Positions 24,700 through 33,035 are shown, counted from the stretch's first letter. The stretch is DNA of 36,468 bases from Firmicutes bacterium UBA3941 (GCA_002385665.1 DGDX01000098.1:3705-40172), one strand, 5' to 3'. Numbers and translations are program-made. Notes: generated by a model from the letters alone, not told the origin.

Positions 24700-25893
24700 C
24701 TATCTCATCATAATAGTTATATTACCTACCCCTACTAATAATGCTATGGTCATAAAAAACATTATGGCAATGCCAGCTACAGTGATGAAAAGCATGCTCA
24801 ACACCCCAGCAATTTCATTCATACAGGTCACGATCCTTTTATCACTAATAGGCTCTAATAGGGCACCGCATAGCTTGTATACAGCAATTAAGGATATGAT
24901 TTTTAGGGTAGGATATAAGCATATTGCCGCTGCAATTATTAAACCGACCACACCCACAGCGTTTTTTAGTATCAGTGAGCACCCAATAACCATATCAACA
25001 GTTTGCGAGAACATTTTACCAACTACTGGGACAAAGGCTTCAATGGCATATTTAGTTGTTCGTATTGAAACACCATCAAAAGATGCTGCAAGAATACCTT
25101 GTATACTGATAACTCCGACAAAAATAGTAAATATAATACCCAGTGCCCAACCACAGATATTCTTAATCAGTTTACTTAAGCCTCCCAGGCTAATGTTTTC
25201 GTTTATATTGCTTACCAAGATTAGAATAGTGGATAAAAAAATCAGGGGTATCATCACATTTCTTAGAAATATGCTAGTTACATTGGATAATATCACTGTA
25301 GCCGGTTGTAAAATGCTAGAAGATGCGATTCCCCCCATTCCTATCAAGAGGGCTAAGAGTACCGGAAATATTAGTTGCATAAAGGATGTCATATGATCTA
25401 TTACGTTCTTTCCCGTGTCCAAAGCAATGGTCACACTTTGTATTACCAGAATGATAATCATAATATAGGAAATAATCCAGGCCAGTTCGCCTACAGACGA
25501 ATCGCTAAAATTGGTTTTAAAGTTTCCTAATGCACCTGCAATAATTGCAATAGCCAGGATTTTAATTAGTAGAGAAAGGCTGTTGGATATTTCGGCAAAA
25601 AATGTCCTGCCAATAGATTGGAATATGTCTTTCCAATCAAATTCAAAGTCCCCACCCAGGATTTTAACTATCATTTCCTTTGCATCCATGTTGGCGAGCA
25701 GACTATCCTGATAGTTGTCTATGTCTTTTATATATTCATTCCATTTATCTATATTCAAATTATCCAATTGATCCTCAGCGATTCTACGGATTTCATTAAC
25801 CAGATCACCGTTGGATTCAGGTTGTGCCTGTATCGTCCTCAAGGGAAGCAACAAAGCAACTAATATCATCCCAATCAACATGGATTTTTTCAT
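24700..25893 (-). CDS. spoIIIAE: Stage III sporulation protein AE
   Basis: The largest SpoIIIA membrane protein, 397 residues. A signal peptide (about 1-24, ending IQAQ) is followed by a soluble stretch and then about seven or eight hydrophobic helices from residue 100 on (ILAIAIIAGALGNF, LIFPVLLALLIGMGGIASS, AICLYPTLKIISLIAVYKL). In the family it is a polytopic channel component with some resemblance to export-apparatus proteins. The ATG at 25893 follows GGAG, seven bases away. It is co-transcribed with spoIIIAD and spoIIIAF. Confidence 0.95.
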   Translation of the reverse strand: MKKSMLIGMILVALLLPLRTIQAQPESNGDLVNEIRRIAEDQLDNLNIDKWNEYIKDIDNYQDSLLANMDAKEMIVKILGGDFEFDWKDIFQSIGRTFFAEISNSLSLLIKILAIAIIAGALGNFKTNFSDSSVGELAWIISYIMIIILVIQSVTIALDTGKNVIDHMTSFMQLIFPVLLALLIGMGGIASSSILQPATVILSNVTSIFLRNVMIPLIFLSTILILVSNINENISLGGLSKLIKNICGWALGIIFTIFVGVISIQGILAASFDGVSIRTTKYAIEAFVPVVGKMFSQTVDMVIGCSLILKNAVGVVGLIIAAAICLYPTLKIISLIAVYKLCGALLEPISDKRIVTCMNEIAGVLSMLFITVAGIAIMFFMTIALLVGVGNITIMMR

Positions 25894-25907
25894 AGGTATA
25901 AGTCTCC

Positions 25908-26294
25908 TTACGATAGTATTCCTAGAATGGTTTCAGTAAGAGCTGTTAGGATTGGTAAGCCCAGAACCATTATAATAACTTTTCCCCCCAACTCTATCTT
26001 TGAGGCTATACTGCCTTCCCCCATATCCTTGCATATCTGGGAACCGAACTCTGTTATGTATGCGATGCCGATTATCTTAATTAATGTTGAGATGAATACC
26101 ATGTTCACCTGGGTTTTGCTTATAATATTATTAAATGTATCGATAACATATGGTATTTTATCTGCAATCACAAAAAATATTATAATTCCAGTCGCTATGC
26201 TAACCAGTACAGCAAATTCAGGTTTTTCTTGTTTGATGATTATAGAAAAAATGGCAGCAATAATACCAATACCTAAAATTTGGACTATACCCAT
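25908..26294 (-). CDS. spoIIIAD: Stage III sporulation protein AD
   Basis: A 128-residue hydrophobic protein with about four membrane helices (MGIVQILGIGIIAAIFSIIIK start; VNMVFISTLIKIIGIAYITEF and KVIIMVLGLPILTALTETIL later). These match SpoIIIAD, a small integral membrane part of the SpoIIIA complex related to SpoIIIAC. It lies between spoIIIAC and spoIIIAE in the canonical order. Confidence 0.94.
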   Translation of the reverse strand: MGIVQILGIGIIAAIFSIIIKQEKPEFAVLVSIATGIIIFFVIADKIPYVIDTFNNIISKTQVNMVFISTLIKIIGIAYITEFGSQICKDMGEGSIASKIELGGKVIIMVLGLPILTALTETILGILS

Positions 26295-26318
26295 AAAGCA
26301 AACCCCCTTCCTGTATTG

Positions 26319-26516
26319 TTAATACAGACGGAATATACTTTTTATGCTGTTGAACAGATTATTAATTAGGTTCACTACCATTAGCAGTACAACTACCACA
26401 CCAGCCAGTGTTGTCAACATGGCCATCTCCTCCCGGCCAGCTCTTAGAAGGACCTGATTCAATACAGCTATCAATATACCTACAGCAGCTATCTTAAAGA
26501 TAATATCAATGTTCAC
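26319..26516 (-). CDS. spoIIIAC: Stage III sporulation protein AC
   Basis: A two-helix membrane protein of 65 residues from the GTG at 26516 (MNIDIIFKIAAVGILIAVLNQ), very close to the usual SpoIIIAC length of about 65-68. An ATG at 26531 would add five residues, but it falls within the Shine-Dalgarno-like GGAGG. The GTG has proper spacing from that site and aligns with the B. subtilis N-terminus. It is part of the membrane core of the SpoIIIA complex. Confidence 0.94.
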   Translation of the reverse strand: MNIDIIFKIAAVGILIAVLNQVLLRAGREEMAMLTTLAGVVVVLLMVVNLINNLFNSIKSIFRLY

Positions 26517-26540
26517 GTCCTCTTCCTCCATTCGTTTACA

Positions 26541-27062
26541 TTAAAAGAGTATTATGGCTATGCCAAGACCCAGCAATATACCTAAGTTATAGTACATCCG
26601 GCTATACTTAAGGCGTGCCTCCCGTGCGCTGTTTTCTTCTACCTTTAATTGTTCCTGGATAAGTTGGAAATATTTTTCCTGACTGACTTTATCGCTACTT
26701 CCCAGCTGGAGCCCAAATCTTTGCATTATTTCATACTCGGCTTTGTCGACATTAGGATTGTGTTCCAGGGCTCTGAGGGATTCCTGCCAAACCTCTGCTA
26801 GTGAATACTCCATCCTGTTCTCCAAGGCTTCGACTATATTATCGAAGAACGGTTTCCAATCCCCCTTGACATATTTACTGGAATTCCTAATAGCATGGAC
26901 CAACAGAGTGGAATAATTTACAATCTCAGTTTCCAAATGAGATAAGACATTGCGCAATTCTCTGATATTGTTAATCCTTTGGGTATAGCGATAGGACATA
27001 TGTATTCCTAATAGAGAACAGCAAATGATAATTAAGACGCTGGATATTATTTTAATTAACAT
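26541..27062 (-). CDS. spoIIIAB: Stage III sporulation protein AB
   Basis: A 173-residue protein (B. subtilis SpoIIIAB is 171) with an N-terminal membrane helix, a cytoplasmic helical domain and a C-terminal helix (YYNLGILLGLGIAIILF). Its fold resembles the GspF platform protein of type II secretion systems, so it may link the SpoIIIAA ATPase to the membrane ring. A longer frame begins at 27107, but GGGAGGAG just upstream of the ATG at 27062 fixes the start. Confidence 0.94.
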   Translation of the reverse strand: MLIKIISSVLIIICCSLLGIHMSYRYTQRINNIRELRNVLSHLETEIVNYSTLLVHAIRNSSKYVKGDWKPFFDNIVEALENRMEYSLAEVWQESLRALEHNPNVDKAEYEIMQRFGLQLGSSDKVSQEKYFQLIQEQLKVEENSAREARLKYSRMYYNLGILLGLGIAIILF

Positions 27063-27129
27063 ACTATTCTCTCCTCCCCTTAAATAGCAAGACTTAATGT
27101 ATTTCATTAGTTCCTAACTGAACTGCATT

Positions 27130-28119
27130 CTATCTTATAGGCCGGTCCAGTAACTCCTTCCCCTCAATAAGGTCATATACCTTTTCCAAAGTCCCTGTGC
27201 CAAGACTATTTCCCAATACCATGATCCTTTGAAAAACATTGTTTTCCAGCAAAGATTTTAGAATAGGTCTTCTTCGGGCATCTTCCAACCCGTGACTATG
27301 GGCCGTGGTTATTATAGTAATACCTGCATTTAATGCATCCTCTATTGCCATGACATCCTTGGGCTTTCCTATTTCGTCGGTTATGATTACATTCGGAGAC
27401 ATGGAACGGATTAGCATGATTATTCCTGTAGCTTTTGGACACCCATCCAATATATCCGTCCGGACGCCTACATCGTTTTGGGGTATTCCCTGATAACACC
27501 CAGCGATTTCTGACCGTTCATCGACTATACCCACCTTAACCCCTGAGAACCCCGGGAAACCATTGCTTAGCTGTCTGGCCAAATCACGTATCAAAGTTGT
27601 TTTACCCATTTGAGGCGGTGATAGGATCAAGGTATGATATATCCTACTCCCCTTAATAACATAGGGAATAATTTTATTGGCAGCATTGCGGATTTCCCTA
27701 GCGATTCGAAAATTAAAGGATGTTATATGTTGAAATTTTGTAATGCCGTCCTTGCCACTGGTCATCTTGCCCGATAGTCCTACCCTATATCCGCCCTGAA
27801 GTGTTATATATCCACTGCAGAGTTCCTCTTCAAAGGCATAAATTGAATAGTGTGAAATTAGTTCCAATATACGCCTTGTATCCTCCCCTGTAACTATATA
27901 AGAGTTTTGTGGATGGCGGGTCACGTTCCCATCAGGACATAGAAAATAGTCCCTTCCACGGCTATATACCATGAGGGGACGCCCTTGTCGTACTCTGATT
28001 TCCTCTAATTCCCTTAATATGCCCTTAGAAACGGACATAATGATTTTTCTCAAATTATCCGGCAAAGCATCTAATACAGGTTGAAAATTATATTCCATAC
28101 AATCCATCTTTTGTATCAT
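27130..28119 (-). CDS. spoIIIAA: Stage III sporulation protein AA (ATPase)
   Basis: SpoIIIAA is the cytoplasmic ATPase of the SpoIIIA complex, related to secretion ATPases of the VirB11/GspE class. The 329-residue protein carries the Walker A motif SPPQMGKTT (about 167-175), the Walker B VIITDEIG (about 244-251) and a conserved GIVDERSEIAGCYQG segment. The frame extends to 28257 through a terminator hairpin, which cannot be coding. The ATG at 28119 has AAAGGA nine bases upstream. It is the first gene of the eight-gene operon, expected under sigma-E in the mother cell. Confidence 0.95.
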   Translation of the reverse strand: MIQKMDCMEYNFQPVLDALPDNLRKIIMSVSKGILRELEEIRVRQGRPLMVYSRGRDYFLCPDGNVTRHPQNSYIVTGEDTRRILELISHYSIYAFEEELCSGYITLQGGYRVGLSGKMTSGKDGITKFQHITSFNFRIAREIRNAANKIIPYVIKGSRIYHTLILSPPQMGKTTLIRDLARQLSNGFPGFSGVKVGIVDERSEIAGCYQGIPQNDVGVRTDILDGCPKATGIIMLIRSMSPNVIITDEIGKPKDVMAIEDALNAGITIITTAHSHGLEDARRRPILKSLLENNVFQRIMVLGNSLGTGTLEKVYDLIEGKELLDRPIR

Positions 28120-28151
28120 CTTAACTCGTCCTTTTTTCCAGTTGTATATTA

Positions 28152-28180
28152 TACCTATGTCCATAGGAACTAGTTTATAC
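28152..28180 (-). promoter_or_regulatory. Possible sigma-E promoter of the spoIIIA operon
   Basis: On the minus strand, GTATAAA (28174-28180), 14 bases, CATAGGTA (28152-28159) roughly fits sigma-E (GTCATATT-N13-15-CATACA-T) but is imperfect. The -10 lies within the inverted repeat CCTATG-GA-CATAGG (28154-28167). Placement just after the upstream terminator is right for an operon promoter. Confidence 0.35.
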
Positions 28181-28189
28181 TTATTTGCA

Positions 28190-28216
28190 ATAAAAAAAGA
28201 CCGGTAATAACCGGTC
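28190..28216 (-). terminator. Terminator upstream of the spoIIIA operon
   Basis: On the minus strand, GACCGGT-TATT-ACCGGTC followed by seven T residues. It ends the CD1247-like transcription unit and isolates the sporulation operon. Confidence 0.88.
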
Positions 28217-28284
28217 GATATAACCATTGTGCTGCAATTGCCATGGCAATAACTCATATGTTATATAGACTTGAAGTTTTTCCA

Positions 28285-28680
28285 TTAGTCGTCTAAATCC
28301 GATAATTCTTCATCATATATGGATTCGTTACAGTTGGGGCAATACAATTCATTGTCCGTATCAAAAAGATCATCGGCAAAATAAACCGTTTCATGGCAAT
28401 GAGGGCATTCAACCTCAATATAGTGTGAATCGTCGGTATACTCATCGTCATCATCGTCGCCGTACAATTCATTCTCTACATCTGATAGATCCTCATCGAT
28501 GGTTTGGATATACTCGTCCAGCTCATCTTTGGATGCATTCAAATCGTCAATTTCATGCACTATATCATGCAGAATATCAACTATATTTACTAAAATTTTT
28601 CCCTCATTGGTCCTGTCATCGATTTCTAAGCCGTCCATCAATCCCTTAAGATAGGCAACCTTTTCAATCAAATAATCCAT
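28285..28680 (-). CDS. CD1247-type acidic zinc-ribbon protein
   Basis: A 131-residue protein with a helical N-terminal domain (about 1-70, MDYLIEKVAYLKGLMDGLEID) and a very acidic linker (YGDDDDDEYTDD). A C-terminal zinc ribbon has two CPxC pairs (CPHCHETVYF, CPNCNESIYD). This is the arrangement of a clostridial family called CD1247 N-terminal domain proteins, commonly found between efp and spoIIIAA. Its function is unknown. The zinc ribbon and acidity suggest interaction with a protein or with transcription/translation machinery, but that is inference. Confidence 0.8.
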   Translation of the reverse strand: MDYLIEKVAYLKGLMDGLEIDDRTNEGKILVNIVDILHDIVHEIDDLNASKDELDEYIQTIDEDLSDVENELYGDDDDDEYTDDSHYIEVECPHCHETVYFADDLFDTDNELYCPNCNESIYDEELSDLDD

Positions 28681-28758
28681 AATTCATCCTCTTATTCTAT
28701 ACATAATTTGTTTTAAGCCCATAATTGTTGGCTTACGACCTTGTCATTATGGTTCCCC

Positions 28759-29316
28759 TCAAGCCCTTTCCATATACTCCCCTGTTCTGGTATCTACCCG
28801 AATTACATCGCCCACATTTATAAACAAGGGTACGTTTACAGTCGCTCCTGTTTCAAGTGTGGCAGGTTTGCTGCCTCCGGTAGCCGTATCTCCCTTAAAA
28901 CCTGGCTCGGTTTCTGTTACTTCCAGCTCAACAAAAAAAGGTGGTTCTACCGAGAATGCTTCTCCTTTAAAAAATTTAATTGTTACATTCATGTTTTCCT
29001 TAATAAATGTCATTGCATCTTCAACCTGTCCACGATTTAAGGGTATTTGCTCGTATGTTTCAGTATCCATAAAATAGTACAGATTCCCATCGTTGTATAA
29101 GTACTGCATCTCCTTGGTTTCAACATGAGCCCTTGGAACCCTTTCAGTAGGGCTAAAGGTTCTTTCCAAAACACTACCAGTAACGGCGTTTTTTATCTTT
29201 GTCCTAACGAAGGCTGCCCCTTTGCCCGGCTTTACATGTTGAAAGTCGACAACCGTATAAACCTGCCCATCGATATCAATGGTCATACCTTTTCTAAAAT
29301 CTCCTGCAGAAATCAT
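28759..29316 (-). CDS. efp: Translation elongation factor P
   Basis: EF-P relieves ribosome stalling at polyproline stretches. The 185-residue protein begins [20 protein letters not shown] and carries K32 at the tip loop (KPGKGAAF), the usual site of modification. The C-terminal OB domain ends [18 protein letters not shown]. An ATG at 29325 abuts the AGGAG. The ATG at 29316 is nine bases away and matches the family N-terminus. It follows aroQ and precedes the CD1247-like gene. Confidence 0.97.
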   Translation of the reverse strand: MISAGDFRKGMTIDIDGQVYTVVDFQHVKPGKGAAFVRTKIKNAVTGSVLERTFSPTERVPRAHVETKEMQYLYNDGNLYYFMDTETYEQIPLNRGQVEDAMTFIKENMNVTIKFFKGEAFSVEPPFFVELEVTETEPGFKGDTATGGSKPATLETGATVNVPLFINVGDVIRVDTRTGEYMERA

Positions 29317-29363
29317 AGTTCCCATCTCCTATCCATAATAAAATATAGAGTATAATCTTAATT

Positions 29364-29810
29364 TTACGCATGTGGCTGATCTGCCAGGTATTTGACTAAA
29401 AAATCCAAGGCTAAGCTATAACCATGTAACCCAAGCCCGCTGATTTGCCCAAGGCATACAGGTGCTATAACAGATAAGTTGCGAAAAGCCTCTCTTGCGC
29501 TTATATTAGAAATATGTACTTCGATTACCGGTATATTTACAGCTGCTATAGCATCTCGCAAAGCATAGCTGTAATGGCTAAAGGCGCCAGGGTTAAAGAT
29601 AATACCATTGACCTTGTCAATAGCCATATGGATTTGATCTATCAAAGAACCCTCGCTGTTGGATTGATAATGACACAATTCTATACCTAGAGCATGAGCA
29701 TGTTTTTCCAGTTCCTTGATCAGGCTATCAAGGCTTTCCTGGCCGTAGATAGAGGGTTCTCTGGTACCTAAAAGGTTCAAATTAGGACCGTTTAGTATAA
29801 GAATTCTCAT
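29364..29810 (-). CDS. aroQ: 3-dehydroquinate dehydratase, type II
   Basis: AroQ converts 3-dehydroquinate to 3-dehydroshikimate in aromatic amino acid synthesis. The 148-residue type II enzyme starts MRILILNGPNLNLLGTREP. It has the catalytic tyrosine Y22 (SIYG), N73 and H79 (FNPGAFSHYS), H99 (IEVHISNI) and a following arginine (SAREAFR). A longer frame exists to 29846, but GGGGGG lies 11 bases before the ATG at 29810. It sits between aroK and efp, a common clostridial order. Confidence 0.96.
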   Translation of the reverse strand: MRILILNGPNLNLLGTREPSIYGQESLDSLIKELEKHAHALGIELCHYQSNSEGSLIDQIHMAIDKVNGIIFNPGAFSHYSYALRDAIAAVNIPVIEVHISNISAREAFRNLSVIAPVCLGQISGLGLHGYSLALDFLVKYLADQPHA

Positions 29811-29885
29811 AAAATCAAATGCCCCCCATAACGATTTCCTATACATATTATCATAAAATAGCTTTATTTAATAGCCAAAATTTTG

Positions 29886-30416
29886 TTACTTTAGCCCTAT
29901 TCTGTCATCTATTAAAGCTACGATCTCCTCCACAATCGATTCCACTTCCTTGCCGTCTGTCTTAACAGTATAATGGGCTTTTGAATATTCAGGATACCTG
30001 GCCCTATAAAGCTCATCAATACGAACTTCTAGATCGCCATGGTCTAGCATTGGCCTGTTGTTTGTACCCTTTAGCCGTTGTAAAATCGTCTCTTTCGATG
30101 CTTCCAGATGAATTACCAAACCCTTGGATAGCAAATTATCCAGGAGTGTTCCGTTGGTAACAGCTCCACCTCCTGTGGATATTACAACACCCTGTAGATT
30201 AATTAAATCGCATAATACCCTATACTCCAGTCTTCGAAAATATTTTTCACCATGGGTCCTAAAAATATCCGGAATAGAGGTTCCGGCAACTTCTTCTATC
30301 CTGCTGTCGGAATCCCAGAAATCCATGGATAACCTCTTAGCTAGGGCTTTCCCAATAGTTGATTTACCGGCACCCATAAACCCAACCAGGACAATATTAG
30401 TCGTATTAGAAACCAC
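29886..30416 (-). CDS. aroK: Shikimate kinase
   Basis: AroK phosphorylates shikimate with ATP. The 176-residue protein has the P-loop GFMGAGKST (about 12-20), the shikimate-binding DSDSRIEE with nearby FRRLE, and STGGGAVTN. The start is uncertain. An ATG at 30425 lies one base after CCGAGG, while the GTG three codons later (30416) is spaced ten bases from it and preferred. Either start overlaps or nearly abuts the end of the comFB-like gene (stop 30406-30408), so translation is coupled to it. It is first of the aroK-aroQ-efp run. Confidence 0.94.
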   Translation of the reverse strand: MVSNTTNIVLVGFMGAGKSTIGKALAKRLSMDFWDSDSRIEEVAGTSIPDIFRTHGEKYFRRLEYRVLCDLINLQGVVISTGGGAVTNGTLLDNLLSKGLVIHLEASKETILQRLKGTNNRPMLDHGDLEVRIDELYRARYPEYSKAHYTVKTDGKEVESIVEEIVALIDDRIGLK

Positions 30417-30705
30417 TGTTATCATGCCTCGGATTTTTACTAACGATTTTAATTGCTTCCACAAGGGCTATGGTTACATCTACCTCCAATTGCTGCTCTA
30501 GGTAGGATATTTTTGTATAGACTTCTCCTAGCTGGGTAACCGCATATTTTGGTGGAATGTGATTAAGAGCATATGCCATAATGTCCAAACGACACCTGGG
30601 ACAGGTGCAGAAATCGCCCTCCTTTGACAATTTGTCTAAAGTGTTGGATACAAGCTCCTCTACATAGTTTTTTAGAAATATTTGTTCTTTTTTACCTTGA
30701 CCCAT
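30406..30705 (-). CDS. ComFB family protein
   Basis: A 99-residue protein of the late-competence ComFB family. NYVEELVSNTLDKL is followed by the zinc-binding-type CTCPRCRLDIMAYALNHIPPKYAVTQLGEVYTK, nearly diagnostic for ComFB. In Bacillus, comFB lies between comFA and comFC and has no essential role. Cyanobacterial ComFB proteins have been reported to bind cyclic dinucleotides and affect type IV pili and competence. Here it lies just downstream of a type IV pilus operon and overlaps aroK, with its own promoter at 30788-30817. Confidence 0.85.
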   Translation of the reverse strand: MGQGKKEQIFLKNYVEELVSNTLDKLSKEGDFCTCPRCRLDIMAYALNHIPPKYAVTQLGEVYTKISYLEQQLEVDVTIALVEAIKIVSKNPRHDNSGF

Positions 30706-30787
30706 GATAAGATCACCCCTTACATATCGCTTAAAGCTCCTATTCGGGAGAGAATTCCGCTAAGGACATATCACCTTGTTTGTATTT

Positions 30788-30817
30788 ATTATATCATATC
30801 CAGAATCTGGCCTTCAA
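30788..30817 (-). promoter_or_regulatory. Promoter of comFB-aroK-aroQ-efp with a palindrome in the spacer
   Basis: On the minus strand, TTGAAG (30812-30817), 18 bases, TATAAT (30788-30793). The spacer contains the palindrome CCAGA-T-TCTGG (30800-30810), which could be an operator. The leader to the ATG at 30705 is about 75 nt. Confidence 0.6.
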
Positions 30818-30863
30818 ACACCAACTAAAGTTATGATGTTTACGAAGTAAGGGTTGATATTAA

Positions 30864-31421
30864 TTAAGGACTATCTACCCCCTGAAATGCCAAGAAATTT
30901 ATAACCATCTCTACATCCCATTTATTAGGTAAATCCTCAGGGCTACCATCTCTTTTATTGGTATTTATGTAATCAATTGAATAAGGCCATGGTGCCTTTT
31001 CTATATTATCCAGAATTCTACGAAAATTAATATAGTTACTTTCAAAATTAATAGTTACGGGTATAATATAAAATTTGTCGTATTCTTCTGCATCTTTAAT
31101 CCCTATCCTGGTACTTAGGCCCAGATTCTTTATAGAGTTCTCCAGGAAAACTATGAGTTTGGGCTCAATATTAAAACCCTCATCATCTCTGGAAACCCTA
31201 TGGGCTTTGACCTCCAGATTACCGATATATCTATGTAGATCCTCTATCTTCTCTTCCGATTGCAGAACGTTTTCTAATTTTTCCTTATCTCTCTGAATAC
31301 TATTCCTTATACCCTTTATTTCCTGTCGTAAACCCTTATAAAACAAACTATAATATAGTGCTCCCAATAGAACAATTACAGTCGCTATAATAAAAATCTT
31401 TTCCCTGTTTGATACTTTCAT
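30864..31421 (-). CDS. Type IV pilus assembly protein PilO-like
   Basis: A 185-residue bitopic protein with a short cytoplasmic N-terminus, one membrane helix (about 6-26, KIFIIATVIVLLGALYYSLFY), a coiled coil (about 28-70) and a ferredoxin-like C-terminal domain (about 85-185). This is the PilO layout. PilO pairs with PilN to link the PilM ring to the pilus platform. The ATG at 31421 follows GAGGAGG; longer in-frame starts lack such a site. It is the last gene of the pilus operon, 13 bases after pilN. The assignment rests on topology and gene order because PilO sequences diverge strongly. Confidence 0.8.
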   Translation of the reverse strand: MKVSNREKIFIIATVIVLLGALYYSLFYKGLRQEIKGIRNSIQRDKEKLENVLQSEEKIEDLHRYIGNLEVKAHRVSRDDEGFNIEPKLIVFLENSIKNLGLSTRIGIKDAEEYDKFYIIPVTINFESNYINFRRILDNIEKAPWPYSIDYINTNKRDGSPEDLPNKWDVEMVINFLAFQGVDSP

Positions 31422-31434
31422 TCCAACAACCTCC

Positions 31435-32004
31435 TCAATTGGAATCTTCCTGGTCATCCCAGGTTAGGATATCATCCATATTACCATCGTTAAGGAGAGT
31501 TATACATCTCACACTGAAGAGTCGCTTTAGGTTTGCCCTATCAAGACTGATCTCCTCTATCCTGGTCTTTGCCACCCTTTTATCCTCTTGCAGCCTTAAA
31601 ATGCTGTCGGCTATTGTATTATCATCAGGTGCAACTCCTTTGATAGTTACAGTGTTCTTTGATATAGTTATAGCTAATAATTCAATGTTCCTGGAAAAGG
31701 AGTTGTCGATTAAATCAAGAATAATACTAACATCCCCGCGTTTCTTGTCTGTCTTCTCAAGGATTTCGACCTTCTTAACAAGGTCCATGGAGTAATCCTC
31801 CAAAGCCGTATATTCCCTATTATATCCTTCTTTTTCTAACAGCTCTAAACTTATCTTAGCATATTCATCCCTTAAAGAGTTTCTATGCCAGATTGGTATA
31901 AGGAAAGAAAATGCTAAAACCAGGATAACTATAGGTATGCTTATGAAACTCAAATTCCGGTATTTTGACCGGGTTAGGGCGGCCAAATTTATGTCAGCTT
32001 TCAT
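31435..32004 (-). CDS. Type IV pilus assembly protein PilN-like
   Basis: A 189-residue protein with the PilN-like cytoplasmic N-terminal motif DINLAALTR, which in the family docks into PilM. A membrane helix (about 20-40) and a coiled-coil/ferredoxin-like domain follow (IELLAITISKNTVTIKGVAPDDNTIADSI). The ATG has AAGGAGGG seven bases upstream, and its ATGA overlaps the pilM stop, so the two are translationally coupled. Confidence 0.85.
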   Translation of the reverse strand: MKADINLAALTRSKYRNLSFISIPIVILVLAFSFLIPIWHRNSLRDEYAKISLELLEKEGYNREYTALEDYSMDLVKKVEILEKTDKKRGDVSIILDLIDNSFSRNIELLAITISKNTVTIKGVAPDDNTIADSILRLQEDKRVAKTRIEEISLDRANLKRLFSVRCITLLNDGNMDDILTWDDQEDSN

Positions 32005-33035
32005 AACATATCCCTCCTTATGGTGGAGCCTATAGCCTTGCCCATTATCATAAGTTCTTCACCGCTTAGATCTTTTATATTTCCGCTTCTATTCTTTTCC
32101 ACCCAACTGCTAAATCTCGTTACAGGCAGGCCTGTACTCTCCCTTAAGTAACCTGCCAGGTTGGGGGTCAAAGAACCTCCACCCAATAGAATAATCTCAT
32201 TGATTGGAGCGTTGCCAGGTATCTGATTCCTATAGTATCTTAAGGTCCTTGTTACCTCGTCTTCTACCTGGATTAGCCACCTTTGATTTTGATTTACAGT
32301 TGCAGTAACATCACGGATTGTATTATCTTGTGATCGACCGAGCCCATTGCCATCGTTTTGGTAATCAGAGGTTGTACTATCTCTCTCCAAAAATGCGGTA
32401 TTGTCTACAAAGTAGTAACCACCGCTAAATAATATTATATTGATGGTAGTAAATCCAATATCAACTATGCAGAAGTCACCCCTATTCCCTACTGGTTCCA
32501 TCCCAATAATAGTGCTATTTATGAATTTTTCCAAACAGTTGTGTGGAACATCTATATAAATCGGCTTTAATCCTGCCCTATTTAATACCCTTATATATGA
32601 AAGAATTGTATTTCTTAATACGGCGGTTATGAGAACATGCCAGTGCTTTATACCGTTGATTGTCACGGTCTTCATAATCCTATAGTCAATGAAGTATTCA
32701 TCTGGATCAAGGGGGAGAAAATCTTCAATATCGTAGCGTATATTTTCCAGGAGCATATTTTTCTCCATAAAGGGTAGAAAGACTGTCCTTGAAATAACAT
32801 GTTGTGAGGATAGACATAGTGAACATCTCCTGCCTGTAATTCCATGTTCCCTTATCAAGCGAGTAATTTCATTAGCCAATAAATCCTCTGAAATGATTCC
32901 CCGATTTGAAACTAGCCCCTGAGGCGTATAACTGATAACACATTTCTCACCAGAACCTTTTCTGTCCATCTTAATTAGCTTTATATTACCGGTACCAATA
33001 TCCAATCCTATGATACTTTTCTGTCTCAATCCCAT
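32001..33035 (-). CDS. pilM: Type IV pilus assembly protein PilM (actin-like ATPase)
   Basis: A 344-residue PilM, a cytoplasmic actin-fold protein that binds PilN and sits under the pilus platform. The first phosphate-binding motif IIGLDIGTGNIKLIK (about 8-22), the second CIVDIGFTTINIILF (about 195-210) and the adenosine motif EIILLGGGSLTPNL (about 285-298) are present. A serine/asparagine-rich stretch (TTSDYQNDGNGLGRSQ) interrupts the middle. The frame is open to 33134, but GAGGTG lies just before the ATG at 33035. It overlaps pilN by four bases. Confidence 0.92.
   Translation of the reverse strand: MGLRQKSIIGLDIGTGNIKLIKMDRKGSGEKCVISYTPQGLVSNRGIISEDLLANEITRLIREHGITGRRCSLCLSSQHVISRTVFLPFMEKNMLLENIRYDIEDFLPLDPDEYFIDYRIMKTVTINGIKHWHVLITAVLRNTILSYIRVLNRAGLKPIYIDVPHNCLEKFINSTIIGMEPVGNRGDFCIVDIGFTTINIILFSGGYYFVDNTAFLERDSTTSDYQNDGNGLGRSQDNTIRDVTATVNQNQRWLIQVEDEVTRTLRYYRNQIPGNAPINEIILLGGGSLTPNLAGYLRESTGLPVTRFSSWVEKNRSGNIKDLSGEELMIMGKAIGSTIRRDML

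Noticed and set aside
24746..25396. 216-codon plus-strand open frame opposite spoIIIAE
   Set aside because: Shadow of a hydrophobic coding gene on the other strand; no family features and no start signals.
28717..28736. Hairpin TAAGCC/GGCTTA between efp and the CD1247-like gene, considered as an efp terminator
   Set aside because: In the minus-strand direction it is followed by A-rich, not T-rich, sequence, so read-through into the CD1247-like gene is likely.
30706..30780. Nine-codon frame (MSLAEFSPE) in the comFB leader, considered as a leader peptide
   Set aside because: The spacing from the AAGG is too short and there is no regulatory codon run or attenuator structure.
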